From: Flaccisagitta enflata
Lineage: Eukaryota > Chaetognatha > Sagittoidea > Aphragmophora
Reading direction: 5' to 3'
NCBI GenBank assembly: GCA_965153355.1
Contig: OZ231127.1
Coordinates: 99,262,001 to 99,326,000, forward strand
Length of the DNA: 64,000 nt
Numbering within the stretch: the stretch's first letter is position 1; every line of letters starts with the position of its first letter. Shown here one piece after another: positions 1 through 12,656 of the stretch. Below the pieces are notes generated by a model. That model did not search any database. It was given only the letters and a program-made list of their open reading frames with translations, and was not told the origin of the DNA. A program made the position numbers and the translations under genes.

Positions 1-84
1 ATTATAGCGAAAGCGCTGATCTCAAGTGAGTCAACTGACAAGATGTACGCTACATATAAAACAAGTGACGCGGGGGTCACAATA

Positions 85-625
85 CACAGTGGGCCGTGAT
101 TCGAAAAGTAGGCAATTGTTACTGTTTTGGGGAGTAGTGAATTACCATAATACTCTTTCAGTTTTCATGAAACGTCATAGAACGTCAAGCCCTAATGGGG
201 AAAAGAAACCTACGCTACGGTAGCTTTCCCTTAGCACTACAGCCGTAGGGGTGGGGGATGCTCGCGCAATCCTCCGTTCTTTAGTGTGTAGTATGCCGCC
301 TCAAGCAATAGTGACGTAGCAATGACTGAGTGAAACCCGCACTGAATTTACTGCATCACAACCAGATATTACTCTGTTGCATCTGAAACGAACATCCAAT
401 ACCGAATTCCTACTGAGATACTTTTTTTTCCACTTTTTCTTCACTTTTTTTCTCCTTTTTCAAATCACAATTGAAATAATTCAAAATAGTCAAAAAAAAA
501 TTCTTTGACAACGGCGATGAGGTTGAGCTCAAAAAAGACTGAATCGACGACTACAACTGACATGACTAATGCCAAAAGCAAACAGTTTGAGGGATATGAG
601 GCTAGCTTAGTACGAATATGAGAAT
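85..625 (+). repeat. Dispersed repeat R1, copy 1
   Basis: Positions 85-425 are nearly the same as 38596-38935, sharing the words GGGCCGTGATTCG and TGGGGAGTAGTGAATTACC. The following 500-625 segment (AACAACGGCGATGA-like, then CTACAACTGACATGACT) has partners at 2065-2215 and 39019-39140. A short ORF over 26-223 is also present in the second copy but shows no recognisable domain. Bases 1-84 resemble 11757-11805, which lies just outside the 82-bp array. The whole is probably the left end of the duplication that recurs at 38.6 kb. Confidence 0.75.
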
Positions 626-765
626 GAATGCTTGGAATGAATGAATGAATGAATAAAGAAATGTATGAATGAATGAATGAATGAATAAATAAGTGAATGA
701 ATGAATGAATGAATGAATAGATAATGAATGAATGAAAGAACAAATGAGATAGCAAATGATTAAAT
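625..765. repeat. (GAAT)n tetranucleotide repeat
   Basis: Imperfect GAAT/TGAA runs. The same tetranucleotide forms the 3' tail of the CR1/L2-like LINE family elsewhere in the window (13635-13652 and 22570-22606), so this could be a leftover LINE tail, but no LINE body is visible beside it. Confidence 0.7.
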
Positions 766-883
766 GAATGAACGACTGGGAGGCAAGAGTCGTTAACAGA
801 ACATCCTACCGACTGTCTTACTTACTTTGCGGTTGACCATCTCTTTCTCTTTCTCTCTTCTCTCTCTCTCTCTCCATGCCTTT

Positions 884-1078
884 TAGTCGCGCCGCGACAC
901 CGGTACCCCGCTTTGTCCGTCCGTCCGTCGGTTGCTCGGTCGGTCGGTCGGTCCCATTTTACTTTTTTTTATGTTTTGCGGTTCTGGCCTCACCGCACTT
1001 GTTCCGCGCTATAACTCAATCACTGCCTCTGCCCACCGGCACGTTACTAAGGTAGCTGTGTATCCGGCCTTGCTACTA
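884..1078 (+). repeat. HHE copy, slightly decayed
   Basis: Head hairpin GTCGCG-C-CGCGAC at 886-898, then a TTTGTCCGTCCGTCC tract and GGTCGG repeats. The tail has CTGCCCACC and ends near GTGTATCCGGCC. The tail arm has drifted (CACGTTACTA) and no longer matches the head perfectly. A CT-rich tract at 841-875 precedes it. Confidence 0.7.
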
Positions 1079-1116
1079 ACAAGTTCGCTAAGTCATGTTT
1101 GCTGTTGGGTCAAAGA

Positions 1117-1129
1117 ATGAAAGAAAGAG

Positions 1130-1208
<79 letters not shown>

Positions 1209-1290
1209 ACGGAAAGAAAAAAAGAAAGAAAAAAAGGAAAAAAAAAAGAGAAAAAGATGGAAAGGAAAGAAAAAAGGAATAAAGATATGA
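1117..1290. repeat. (GAAA)n microsatellite
   Basis: Nearly pure GAAA to 1210, then A-rich degenerate. The flanking 1288-1490 looks like a heavily decayed minus-strand HHE (ACAAGGCTGG, then GGATGGGCAGGGGC, then CGACCTTCCGACC). Confidence 0.85.
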
Positions 1291-1494
1291 GAAACAAGGC
1301 TGGTCACGCGACCAATCAGAAATCACTGGCGGATGGGCAGGGGCATTGTTCTGGTGGGTGAGGGCCGTTAAATGACTGGGCAGGGCCATAATACTCAACA
1401 ACCATGATTTCAGCGAGTTTCTTATCATTAAAAGTTTCCCGTTACCCTCCGACCTTCCGACCTTCATTCCAAGCGACTCATGCCTCTTATACAG

Positions 1495-1660
1495 AAAAGA
1501 AAGAAAAAAAGAAAGAGAGAAAGAAAAGAAAGAAAGAAAGAAAAAGAAAGAAAGAGAGAGAGAAAGAAAGAAAGAAAAAGAAATAGAATTAAAAGAAAAA
1601 GATAGAAAGAGAGAGAAAGAAAGAAAGAAAGAAAGAAAATGAAAGAAAGAAAGAAAGACA
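1495..1660. repeat. (GAAA)n microsatellite, imperfect
   Basis: GAAA and GAAAAA runs with GAGA interruptions. Long open frames here on both strands come only from the repeat and are not genes. Confidence 0.85.
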
Positions 1661-1720
1661 GACAGACCCACGTGACCAAACAGACAGACAAACTCCAGTG
1701 CGCAACCAACATCCTCCTGC

Positions 1721-1721
<1 letters not shown>

Positions 1722-1790
<69 letters not shown>
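1722..1790. repeat. (GT)n microsatellite
   Basis: A pure GT dinucleotide run of about 68 bases. Confidence 0.95.
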
Positions 1791-1793
<3 letters not shown>

Positions 1794-1860
1794 AGCATTT
1801 TTGTTTTGAGATGGAAAAAAGGAGAATGAAATGGTCTTGAACCATAGCAAACACGCTTTT

Positions 1861-1961
1861 TAGGTGCGACAAAGCACCTCTTTAACTGGCTGTGTCCGTT
1901 GGTCGGTTGGCTGGTTGGTTGGTCGGTCTGTCGGTAACGCATTTGTTCAACGATCCACACG

Positions 1962-2028
<67 letters not shown>
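1861..2028 (+). repeat. Decayed HHE-like head followed by (CT)n
   Basis: TTTTTAGGTGCGACAAAGC, then TGTGTCCGTTGGTCGGTTGG, at 1858-1945 resembles an HHE head. It is followed by a pure CT run at 1972-2026. The 2036-2215 stretch to its right is the second half of repeat R1. Confidence 0.5.
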
Positions 2029-2029
<1 letters not shown>

Positions 2030-2234
2030 TTTTGAAAGGATTAAAAAAGATAAAAACAATGACTTGAACAACGGCGATGATCTTAACTCTTAAAACGACA
2101 ATGCCTAAGACACTGACAACTACAACTGAAATGACTGACATGACTTCAACAGCAAAGTAAGGGAGACGAGGCCAAGTTCTGACCAATTTTTACGCTTCTC
2201 TTACTACGAATATCAGAAGGAACGCTTTGAACAA

Positions 2235-2430
2235 ATGAATGAATGACTAAACAAACAAACGAACGAACAAACGAACGAACGAACGAACAAACGAACGAAC
2301 GAACGAACAAACGAACGAAAGAACGAACGAACGAACGAACGAACGAACGAACGAACGAATGAACAAACAAACGAACGAACGCATGAGCGGACAAACGCAT
2401 GACAAACGAACAAACGAACAAACAAACTAA
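2235..2430. repeat. (GAAC)n tetranucleotide repeat
   Basis: GAACGAAC runs with GAACAAAC interruptions. Open frames here are repeat artefacts. Confidence 0.85.
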
Positions 2431-2627
2431 AGAACATCTGAATTAGTATGAACGTTGGAAGACAGGAATGAAGAACGACGTTTTGAAGTGACTTTTTCCT
2501 TCTGTCCGTCTCTGTCTCTGTCTCATTGTCTCTGTCTCATTGTCTTTGTCTCATTGTCTCTGTCTCTCTCTCTCTCTCTCTCTCTCATTGCGTGTTGCAG
2601 GACTTAGATTGAAATGGACAATCATGC

Positions 2628-2845
2628 TTTTAACGGGCCACTCGCGACTCGGTCGCTCGCTGCGTTCGTTTGCTCGCCCCATTCACTCCGCTCAATCATT
2701 CCATTCTTAGGCTTGTTCACTCATTTCGCTCACTCCCTCATGAGATGGTTGAAATTCATTTTGTGTTCACACTGTAAATGCATTTGACGATAATGAACAC
2801 TTTTTTGTTGTCACAAGAAACACGTCCAGTTGTAATTTTTTTGTT
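2628..2845 (+). repeat. CGCTCACTC-rich dispersed repeat, decayed copy
   Basis: It shares TTTTAACGGGCCACTC, TTCGCTCACTCCCTC and the GTTCACACTGT...AAACACG order with the better preserved element at 53643-53899, and in reverse orientation with about 37940-38150. The terminal repeats are eroded here. Confidence 0.6.
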
Positions 2846-2999
2846 TTTGTCGTCGTTGTTTTTCTTGTTTTCGCGGTACACAAAAATGAATGTACAATTT
2901 CACGTTGGCATGTTTTTTTGCGTAATGAATTTTGCAAGATTTATTTACAAACAAGGTCAACAAACCTTAGTCATGTGGCATCTAAGGGAATGTAGGTAA

Positions 3000-3420
3000 T
3001 AGCGGTACTGCAGTTAATAAAGGTTACGTAATTAAGGTAATTGTTATAATTAAGGTAATTACAGTACTGAAGTATCTATGTAATTGTTGTAATGGAAGGT
3101 ATTTTAATTAAGATAATGAAGATAACTAAGTACCTATATCTTCCTATAATTACCCACATTTACCTACAACTACCATAAATTACCTATAATTACCTACAAT
3201 TACTCAATTACCATAAATTATCTATAATCACCTATATCACCATTATTTCATATTTCCTATGTAATTACCTCAATTTATAGTCCGAGACAACTTCTGACTT
3301 ATACAGATACAGACAAAATACCTAGATTACCTATAATTACCAAAATTACCATATAAAATTAACTATAATTACTAAAATTTCCACACCACTTTAATAACCT
3401 TCATGTCAACCCAAAACGAC
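3000..3420. repeat. A/T-rich cluster of TTACCTATAA-like words
   Basis: Short imperfect words reading AAGGTAATT on the left part and TAATTACCT on the right, so the two halves are loosely complementary. There is no gene. It may be an eroded foldback, but the arms are too diverged to delimit. Confidence 0.4.
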
Positions 3421-3589
3421 CATAGGAAAGCCCATTTGCAAAAGTTACCGACAGACCGACCGATAGACCCATCAACTGACATACAGATATTTTAGAGTCG
3501 TGTTCACGTGCTGACCAAAAATTCAAATTGAATTTTTTAAAATTTTTTTTATGAATTTAAGTAGGATCAATAAAAGAGTGTATTTGAGT

Positions 3590-4000
3590 TTGTTTGGGTA
3601 TGCAAATACAAGAAGACATGTTTTTGAGCATAGCTTCTTATCTGTGATAGTGTTATTGAGCATTTTAGCTCATTTAACTCATTTCTCTCAGTTTATTTTT
3701 CTGATTTTAGATGCGACTAATGAATAGATATTCTGATACATGTTTAAGTAAGCAGCAATAAGAAAACATGTCAGTGAGCAGAGCTGCTCATCTGTGAGGG
3801 TGTTTTAACTATTCTAGCTCATTTAGCTCAGTTTTTTATCTGAGTTTTAATACGATGAATAAATGTTTTAATTGAGCATGCAAATACAATAAAGCATTTC
3901 AGTGAGCATAGCTGGATTATTGGTTGAGTGATTTTGAGGATTTCAGCTCATCTAGCTCATTTGGCTTGGTTCTTTTTTTCTCTGATTTTCAGTGCAATCA
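3590..4000 (+). repeat. Degenerate tandem repeat, about 140 bp x 3
   Basis: Three successive blocks share, in order, GCAAATACAA, CATGTTTTTGAGCATAGCT-like words, TTTTAGCTCATTTA(A/G)CTCA and TGATTTTAG/TGAGTTTTAA. No coding potential is seen. From 4000 to 4470 the sequence is A/T rich without recognisable features. Confidence 0.6.
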
Positions 4001-4477
4001 ATACATACAACTCCTCTTGATTTGATCTTATATAAATGAAAAAAATGCAGGGACTGAAGATAGCCATAAAGTGACTATTGCTAAGGATACTATGACGAAG
4101 ATGATACAAAATGATCAACCCGGAAGGAGAAAATACATTGGAAAACAATCATGACAAAGACTACAATCTATAAAAATGAAAAATGATAATGATACAACAA
4201 ATTTAAAAAGGACACATTGACGGAAACAGAAAATATCATTCATGACACATCTCCGTAGTTCAGGATCTGTAGCTCAAACAATGGTCCTATTCAAACTCAG
4301 TAGACCTACTCATTGGTCCCATTGACTGGAAGATTTACCCCTTTATCTTAGGTTAACTTTTTAAGACAGATGAAACATTAAAACTATTAAGCCACTAAAA
4401 TTTGAATGTTAACTTATTGATGGGAACCAAAGTAAATGTTACTGCGGGGTTCCACTGCATTTATAATATTTATGACA

Positions 4478-4614
<137 letters not shown>

Positions 4615-4914
4615 CGGACAGCTAAACAAAATGTATGAAACTATTTGCATATTGCTATCGATAAGAGAGAATATTTGTACAAACCAGAGCGTAATGAGGT
4701 TATTTTGGGAATCTCTCAAGATACAAAATGTGCCCATCTTATAATCAACTGAGACAACCCAAGACTGGAAATGATTGTATGAACAGTGATATTTTTTGCG
4801 AGGTTGGAGGTAACAGAACTAAATTGAATTTTGATCAAGACAGCAAAATTATCAAAAATCAAAACTCGGAGGTGGGAGGGACGTTGACCGGCAATTGGGT
4901 ACATTTGTGAGTAT

Positions 4915-7900
4915 ACTTCAAGGTGGGTGTCATAGGTGGTTGGTGGGTGTTTGGTTGTCTGTCTGTCTGCACCGCGCGTGTTTCTGGTCCACACGGTGAT
5001 AAGCAGGCCACAGGTGGCTGGTGGTGCTTGGCCGGGTCCTGGCTCCATCGGTGAGTTTGGTCCACGGTGATGCATGGCTTTAGGCTAGGCAGGTGCTTGG
5101 CTGGTCTCTGGTCTGCATCGGGGTGTGAGCTGTGGTCCACGCGATGGTGTTTGAAACATAGGCGTTGGCGTGGCGCGCTGGCTTATCCTGGCCTGCATCG
5201 GGGGTGAGGCTGAACCACGGGTGATGGTGTTTTAGTGCCAGGTGGTTGGTGGTGTTGGTTGGTCTTCTGTCTGGTCGGGGTGAGGCCTGGTCCACAGATG
5301 TGCTAGGTGCTTAGGCCAGCGGGTGGCTTGCTTGGTCTTGTCTGCATCAGCAGAGTTTGGTCCACAAGATGCAGGCTTGAGTTTGCAGGTGGTTGTGGTG
5401 CTTGGGGCTGGTCTCGGTCTGCACGTGCGAGTTTAGTCCACTGGTGACGCTGCTTTGTGTGCCAGAAATAGTGGGTGCTTTAATAGGTCCCAATCTGTCA
5501 TCAGGAGTTTGAATCCACGGGTGATGGTGTTTTAGGTGTCATAGGTGGTTGCAGGTGTTTGGTTGGTCTCATCCATCGGGGTGGAGTTTGGTCCACGTAT
5601 GTGTTTTAGGGTGTCAGAGGTGTGTTGGTGGGTGGCCTGGCTGGTCTCATCTGGCATCGTGGAGTTTGGTCCATGATGGAAGTTTTGAAAACAGTAGGTG
5701 GTTGGTGGGAAGCATAATCTTCTGGACCTGCACGGGTAGTTTTGGTCCACTTGCGAGGTGTTTAGGTGTCATAGGTGGTTGGTGGGTGTTTGGTTGGTCT
5801 CTGAGTCTGCATCGGGAGGAGCTTGGTCCACGGTGACAGGTTTTAGGTGTCAGGTAGGCTGGTGGGTGTTTGGCTGGCCTCTGGTCTGCATCGGGGTGAG
5901 TTTGGTCTGACGGTGATGGTGTTTTAGGTGTCATAGGTGGTTGGTGGTGTTTGGTTGGTCTCTGGTCTGCATCAGGGGTGTATTTGGTCCATGGTGATGG
6001 GTGTTTTAGGTGTCATTGGTGGTTGGTGGTGTTTGGTTGGTCTCTGGTCTGCATCAGGGGTGAGTTTGGTCCATTGTGATGGTGTTTTAGGTGTCACAGG
6101 TGGCTGGTGCAGGCTTGCCGGTCCTTCATCGCATCGAAGAGGTTAACATGCATAGTGGCCGAAAGGCCATAGTGGTTGGTGGGGCGCCTGGCTGGTCTCG
6201 ATCCACCGGGGTGAGTTTATCCACGATGGTAGTTTAGGTGGCCATAAAAAGGCTGCGGTGCTTGCGCTGGTCTCTCTGTCCGCATCGTGGGGTTTGTCCA
6301 CGGTGATGGTGTTTTAGGTGTTGTAGTGTGGCTGGGTAGTGTTTGGCTGGTCTCAGTCCGTATCGGGTATGAGTTTATCCACGTATGGCAGTTTAGTGTT
6401 TGTAGGTGGTTGTGGGTGTTTGGGTTATCTCTGGTCTGCAACGGGGGTGAGTTTGGTCCACGGTGATGGTGTTTTTTGTGTGACCAGCAGCTGTGGTGCC
6501 TGGTTGGTCTCTATCTGCATCGGGTGAGCTTGGTCCACTTGGTGATGGTGCTTAGTGTCAGGTGTGGTGGTGTTTGGTTGGTCTCTGGTCTGCATCGTGA
6601 GTTTGCATTCATGGTATAGGTGTTTTAGGTGTCATAGGTTGGTGGGTGCTTGGGTTGGTCTCTGGTCTGCACTGGGGCAGGTTTTCATAATCCTAACGTG
6701 ATGGTGGTTGCTAGGTGCCAGGTGCGTGGTGGTGTGCTTGCTGGTCTCTGTCTGCATCAGTGAGTTTGGTCCACGTATGGTGTTTTAGGTACAGGTGGTT
6801 GTGGTACTATTGGTCTTATTCATCGGGGGTGAGTCATCCATGATGCAGTGTTTTAGGTGTCATAGTGGTTGTGGCAAGTCATGGGACCTCTGTCCAGATC
6901 AAAAGAGTTTGGTCCACTGTGATGGTGTTTTAGGTGTTTGTAGGTGTGGTTGTGGGTGTTGTCATGGTTCCCTGTCTGCATCTGGGAAAGTTTGGTCCAC
7001 GGAAAGGTTTTAGTGTCATAGGTGGTTGTGGTGCTTGGGTTGATCTCTGGTCTGCATCAGTCAGTTTGGTCCACGGTGATGGTGTTTAGGTGTCATAGGT
7101 GGTTATGGGTGTTTGGTTGGTCTCTAGTCTGCATCGGGTGAGTTTGGTCCCATGGTGATGCTGTGTTGTGGTGTCTTAGTGGTTGGGTGTTTGGCTGGTC
7201 TCTGGTCTGCATCGGGGGTGAGTTTGTCCACGGTGATGGTGTTTAGGTGTCATAGGTGCTGGTGGGTGTTTGGCTGGTCTCTGGTCTGCATCGGGGGTGA
7301 GTTTGGTCCACGGTGATGGTGTTTTAGGTGTCATAGGTGGTTGGTAGTGCTTTGTTGGTCATCTGCATCGGGAGTTTTGGTCCACGGTGATGGTGTTTTA
7401 GGTATTACAGTGGTTGGTGGGTGCTTGGCTGGTCTCTGGTCTGCATCGTGGGGCAGAGCTTGGTCCACGTGACAGGCTTTGTGTGTCAGGTGGCCAGGTG
7501 CTTGTCATCTCTATTCATCAAGTGAGTTTGGTCCGTGATGGTGGTTTGAGGCCAGAGGTGCTGGTGGTGTTTGTTGGTCTCTTGGTCTGCACGTGGGGTG
7601 AGTTTGGTCCACGTTGATGTTTTTAGGTGTCATAGTAAAAACAGGTAGTTATTTATCTCTATCTGCATCGTGAGTTTGGTCCACGTGAGCGGTGTTTTGT
7701 AAAACATAGGTGGTTGGTGGGTGTTTAGTGATGGTCTCTGGTCTGCATCAAAGAGTTTATCTTACTGATGTAGTTTTGTAGGTGTCATAGGTGTTGGTGG
7801 GTGTTTGGTTGGCCTCTGGTCTCGTGCATCGGGGTGTGTGAGTTTGGTCCACGTGATGTGTTTGTGTGTCATAGTGGTTGGTGGCTTGCTGGTCTCTGGT

Positions 7901-10900
7901 CTGTACCGTGAGTTTGGTCCACGGTGATGGTGTTTTAGGTGCTATGCAGGTGGTTGGTGGGTGCTTTGGTTGGTCTCTGGTCTGCATCGGGTGTGAGCTT
8001 GTCCACGGTGATGGTAAGCTTTAGGTGTCAGTAGGTGGTTGGTGGTGTATGGTTGGTCTCTGGTCTGCATCGGGGAGAGCTTATCCACGGTGACATGTTT
8101 AGGTGCTGGTAGGTGGTTGTGGGTGCTTGGGTTAGTCTCAGGTCTGGCATCGGGGTGAGTTTGGTCCACGTGACATTACAGGCCATAGGCTGGCAGGGTG
8201 CTGGGCTGGTCTCGGTCTGCACGGGGTGAGTTTGGTCCACTGTGATGGTGTTTTAGGTGTCATAGTGGCTGGTGTGTCATATTCCCTAGTCTGCATCGGG
8301 GTGAGTTTGGTCCACGGCATGTTTTAGAGTGTCATAGGTATTGGTGTGCTTGGGCTTGGCCTCCATCCGGCATCTGTGAGTTTGGTCCACGGTGATGGTG
8401 TTTTAGGTGTCACAGGTGGTTGGTGGGTGCTTGGTTGGTCTCTGGTCTGCATCGGGGGTGAGTTTGGTCCACGGTGATGGTGTTTTAGGTCATAGGTGGT
8501 TGGTAAGGCTTAGCTGGTCTCTGGTCTGCATCGTAGCTTAACCACTGTGATATGTTTTAGTGCCAGGTGGTTGAGGGCAGCTTCTGCTGGTCTCTGTCCA
8601 TCGGGGGTGAGTTTGGTCCACGGTGATGGGTGTTTTAGGCCAGCAGGTGGTTGGTGGGTGTTTGGTTGGTCTCTGGTCTGCATCGTGAGTTTGGTCCACG
8701 GTGATGGTGTGTTTTTGGTGTGCCAGCAGGTGGTTATGGGGGTGTGGTTGGTCTCTGGTCTGCATCGGGGTGGGAGTTTGGTCCACGTGATGGTATGGAA
8801 AGGCTACAGGTGGTTGAGGGTGTTTGGTTGGTCTCATTGCATCAAAAGAGCTGGTCCACTTGGTATAGTGTTTTAGGTGTCATAGGTACAGGTGTTTGGT
8901 TGTTCTGTCTGCATCGGGGGTGAGTTTGGTCCACGGTGATATGTAGGTGGCTATAGGGTATTGGTGGGTGTTTGGTTGGTCTCTGGTCTGCATCGGGGGT
9001 GCACTTGGTCCACGGTGATGGTGTTTTAGGTGTCACAGGTGGCTGGTGGGTGTTTGGTTGGTCTCTGGTCTGCATCGGGGTGAGTTTGGTCCACTTTATA
9101 AAGCTTGTGAGGTGTCACAGGTGGTTGTGCAGTGCTTGGCTGGTCTCTGGTCTGCACGGGCAGTTTGGTCCACGGTGATGGTGTTTTGTGTGTCATAGGT
9201 GGTTGGTGGGTGTTTGCTTGGTCTCTGGTCTGCATCGGGGGTGAGTTTGGTCCAATGTGATGTAGTTTAGGTGTCATAGGTGCCAGGTGCTTGGTTGGTT
9301 CTGTCTAATGGGGTAAGCTTATTCATTGTATGGTGTTTAGGTGTCATAGGTGGTTGGTGGGTGCTTGTCATTCTGGTCTGCATCGGGGTGTTTGTCCACG
9401 GTGATGTGTTTTAGGCATTGCAGGGTGGTTGTGGCTTAGACAACTTCGCCTGCATCGCATCTTCTGTCCACGTATGTTTCAGGTGTCATAGGTGGTTGTG
9501 TTTATTGCCCTGGTCTGCATCGGGGTGAGTTTGTCCACGGTGACATAAGTTTTAGGTGTCAGTGTTGTGGTGTTTGGCTGGTCTCATCTTGCATCGGGTG
9601 AGTTGGTCCCATGATGGTGTTTTGTGTGTCATATATGCTGTGGTGTTTAAGCCATCTCTGGTCTGCACGGGAATGAGTTTGGTCCACGATGATGGTGTTT
9701 TAGGTGTCATAGGTGGCTGGTGGGTGGTTTTCTGGGTTGGTCTCTGGTCTGCATCGTGGTGAGTTGACCACGTGATGGTGTTTAGTGCCATAGGTGGCTG
9801 TGCTTGCTGGTCTCTGGTCTGCACGGGGTGAGCTTAACCCACGTGATGCAGGTCGCAGGTGGCCACAGGTGCTGTGGAAGCCTGGCTGGTCTCTCTGGTC
9901 TGCATCGGGGCAGCTTGGTCCACGGTGATGGTGTTTTAGGTGCCGTAGGTGGCTGGTGTGTGCTTGGCTGGTCTCTGGCCTGCATCGGGGAAGAGTTTGG
10001 TCCACGGTGATGGTGTTTTAGGTGTCAGGTGCTGGTGGTGTTTGGCTGGTCTGGTCTGCATCGGGGTGAGTTTATCCACGGTGATGCGGTAAGTTTTAGG
10101 TGCCATAGTGGCTGGTGGGTGCTTGGCTGGTCTCTGGTCTGCATCGGGGTGAGTTTGGTCCACGGTGATGGTGTTTAGGTGCCTTCAGGTGAGTTGTGGT
10201 GTTTGGCTGGCCCTGGTCTGCATCAGTGAGTTGGTCCACAGATGGTGTTTGTGTCATAGGTGGTTGGTGGGTGCTTGGTTGGTCTCTGGCCCGGCATCGG
10301 GGTGGTTTGGTCCACGGTGATGGTGTTTTAGTGCCTGCAGGTGGTTGGTGGGTACATTGGTCTCTGGCCTGCATCAAAGAGCTTGGTCCACGGTGATGCA
10401 GGCAGCCCTTAGGTGTCATAGGTGGTTGGTGGGTGTTTGCTGGTCTCTGGTCTGCATCAAAAAGGAGTTTGATTCATCGTGATGGTGTTAGGTGGTCAGC
10501 AGTATTGTGTAGTTTGCTGGTCTCTGGTCTGCATCAAGAGTTTGGTCCTACGTAGAGCAGTTCCTAGGTGCCTGTAGGCTGGGTGGGTGTTTGCTGGTCT
10601 CTGTCTGCATCGTGGTGAGTTTATCCACGGCAGATGGCAGTTTAGGTAACAGCAGGTGGTTGTGGGTGCTTTGGCTGGTCTCTGGTCTGCATCGGTGAGT
10701 TTGGTCCACTGTGATGGTGTTTTAGGTGTCATGGTACAGGGTGTTTGGCTGTCTCTGGTCTGCACTGGGTGAGCTGGTCCATTTTTGTGATGTGGGTGTT
10801 TTTAGGTACTGGTGTGTGACAGGGTGTTTAAGCTATTCTGGGTCTGCATCGGGGGTGAGTTTGGTCCACGGTGATGGTGTTAGATCGTCATAGGTGGTTG

Positions 10901-11755
10901 TGGGTGTTTGCTGATCCTGTCTGCATCAGGGGTGTGTTTGGTCCACGGTGATGGTGTTTTAGGTGACACAGGTGGTGGTGGGTGTTTGGTTGGTCTCTGG
11001 TCTGCATCGGGGTGCATTTGGTCCACGGTGATGGTGTTTTAGGTGTCATAGGTGGTTGGTGGGTGCTTGCTTGGTCTCTGGTCTGCATCGGGGGTGCATT
11101 TGGTCCACGGTGATGGTGTTTTAGTGTCATAGGTGGCTGGTGGGTGGGCTGCTGGCTTCTGGTCTGCATCGGGGGTGAGTCATCCACGGTATGGTGTTTA
11201 GGTGTCATAGGTGGCTGGTGGGCATGGCTGGTCTCTCTGGTCTGCATCGGGTGGGAGCTTGGGTCCACGGTGATGGTGTGTTTTTGGTGTCATAGGTGGT
11301 TGGTGGGTGTTTGGCTATCTCTGTCCACAAAATGTGGGGTGAGCTTGGTCCACGTATGGTAAGGAGTCAGGTGGTTGTGGGTGCTTGCTGGTCTCTGTCC
11401 ATCGTAGGTGAGTTTGGTCCACGGAGATGGTGTTTTAGTGCCACACAGGCTGGTGTGTTTGGCTATTCTGGTCTGCACTGGGGCAGTGGGTTTGGTCCAC
11501 GTGATGGTGTTTTAGGTGTTATAGGTGGTTAAGGTAAGTTTGGTTGGTCTCTGGTCTGCATCGTGTGTGAGTTTATCCCACGGTGATGGTGTTTGTGGTG
11601 GCTATAGGTATTTGATAAGTTTGGGGTGGCCCCGGTCTGCACGTGGGGTGAGTTTGGTCCACGGAGATGGTGTTTTAGGTGTCAGAAAAGTTGGGCGTGG
11701 CTAGTTTATCTCTGGTCTCCAGCATCGGGTGGAGCTTGGTCCACGGTGATGGGCA
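4915..11755 (+). repeat. 82-bp minisatellite array, degenerate (array A)
   Basis: About 85 units of a G/T-rich repeat with the landmarks GTGTCATAGGTGGTTGG, GGTCTCTGGTCTGCATCGG, GAGTTTGGTCCACGG and TGATGGTGTTTTA. It is the same unit as 39150-42856, but here most units carry small deletions, lost G runs and AAAG or CCAGG replacements, so unit length drifts around 80. The many short ORFs on both strands are artefacts, because 82 is not a multiple of 3 and each cycle meets stops. The left junction is unique sequence. The right junction runs into the segmental duplication. Confidence 0.95.
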
Positions 11756-11802
11756 AGTGACAAGATGTACGCTACATAGAAAACAAGTGACGCGGGGGTC
11801 AC

Positions 11803-12022
11803 AATATCGTTGCGGACGGGTGGGCAGGGGCACACAACCCCCAGCCTCACCTCAACCCCCTTCCCACACACTAACATACACCCACACACATTCAATGACA
11901 ACTGCAGCATCATAAAATGCGCGTTTCTTGCGTTTTCAACTCGAGCGTGATGGACCAACCGACCGACCAACCGACGGACGGACGGACAAAGCCTCTTATA
12001 GAGTTGCGTGTCCGCAACTTAA
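11803..12022 (-). repeat. HHE copy, intact ends
   Basis: The tail arm GTTGCGGA (11809-11816) is the exact reverse complement of the outer head arm TCCGCAAC (12011-12018). The head hairpin is GTTGCG-TGTC-CGCAAC (12003-12018). The GGTGGGCAGGGGC word and GGACGGACGGACAAAGCC tract lie between them. Just outside the tail is ACAAGTGACGCGGGGGTCAC, a word also seen at 35511-35535 (reverse) and 55511-55530. Confidence 0.85.
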
Positions 12023-12163
12023 AATCAAAGATCCCTAGACCACACGGGGAAGAAACAGACCAGAGGTAGGGGGAAAGAATAAACTTCAACTATTAACTCA
12101 TTTTTTTGCTTGTTCATTTATCCCTTCATTTTTCTTGTATTTATATTCATTCCACAGTTGTGG

Positions 12164-12166
12164 TTT

Positions 12167-12237
<71 letters not shown>

Positions 12238-12238
12238 C
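12164..12238. repeat. (TTG)n microsatellite
   Basis: A pure trinucleotide run. The partner in copy B (43218-43327) is longer, as expected from slippage. Confidence 0.95.
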
Positions 12239-12412
12239 CCAACAATGACTAAAAGAATCAATGATTGTTGCCGCGTGATCTGCCTATTTTCTAGATCAGC
12301 CCATTATCTTTCTTGGTCATTTAAAGTATCGATAGTTCATCGCTTTTATCATCGCTAGAACCTAGAAGAGAAGAAGAAAAAGAAGAAATAGCAGCCCAAC
12401 GCCGGTAAGTGG

Positions 12413-12520
12413 TCAGCGGTACCCGTGCCCTGCTGGAGTAGTTTGAAAATTGGGTTGTGGGGGAGCCGGGCAGCGGCCCCGAAGGGGACGAAGTCCTATA
12501 GAACACAGGAGAAATCTGAC
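12413..12520 (+). repeat. GC module (GCAGCGGCCCC family)
   Basis: GGTCAGCGGTACCC, GCCCTGCTGG, GGGCAGCGGCCCCGAAGGGG and TAGAACACAGGAG appear in order. The same order is seen in the 555-bp element at 12686, in its relative at 34188, and, in partial or reverse form, at 32822-32912, 59655-59705 and 61540-61645. Confidence 0.75.
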
Positions 12521-12522
12521 TG

Positions 12523-12617
12523 TCCGTCTGTCCGTCCGTCCGTCCATCTGTCCATCTGTCCGTCCATCCATCCGTCCGTCCATCCGTCCGTCCGTCCGTC
12601 CGTCCGTCCGTCCGTCC

Positions 12618-12656
<39 letters not shown>

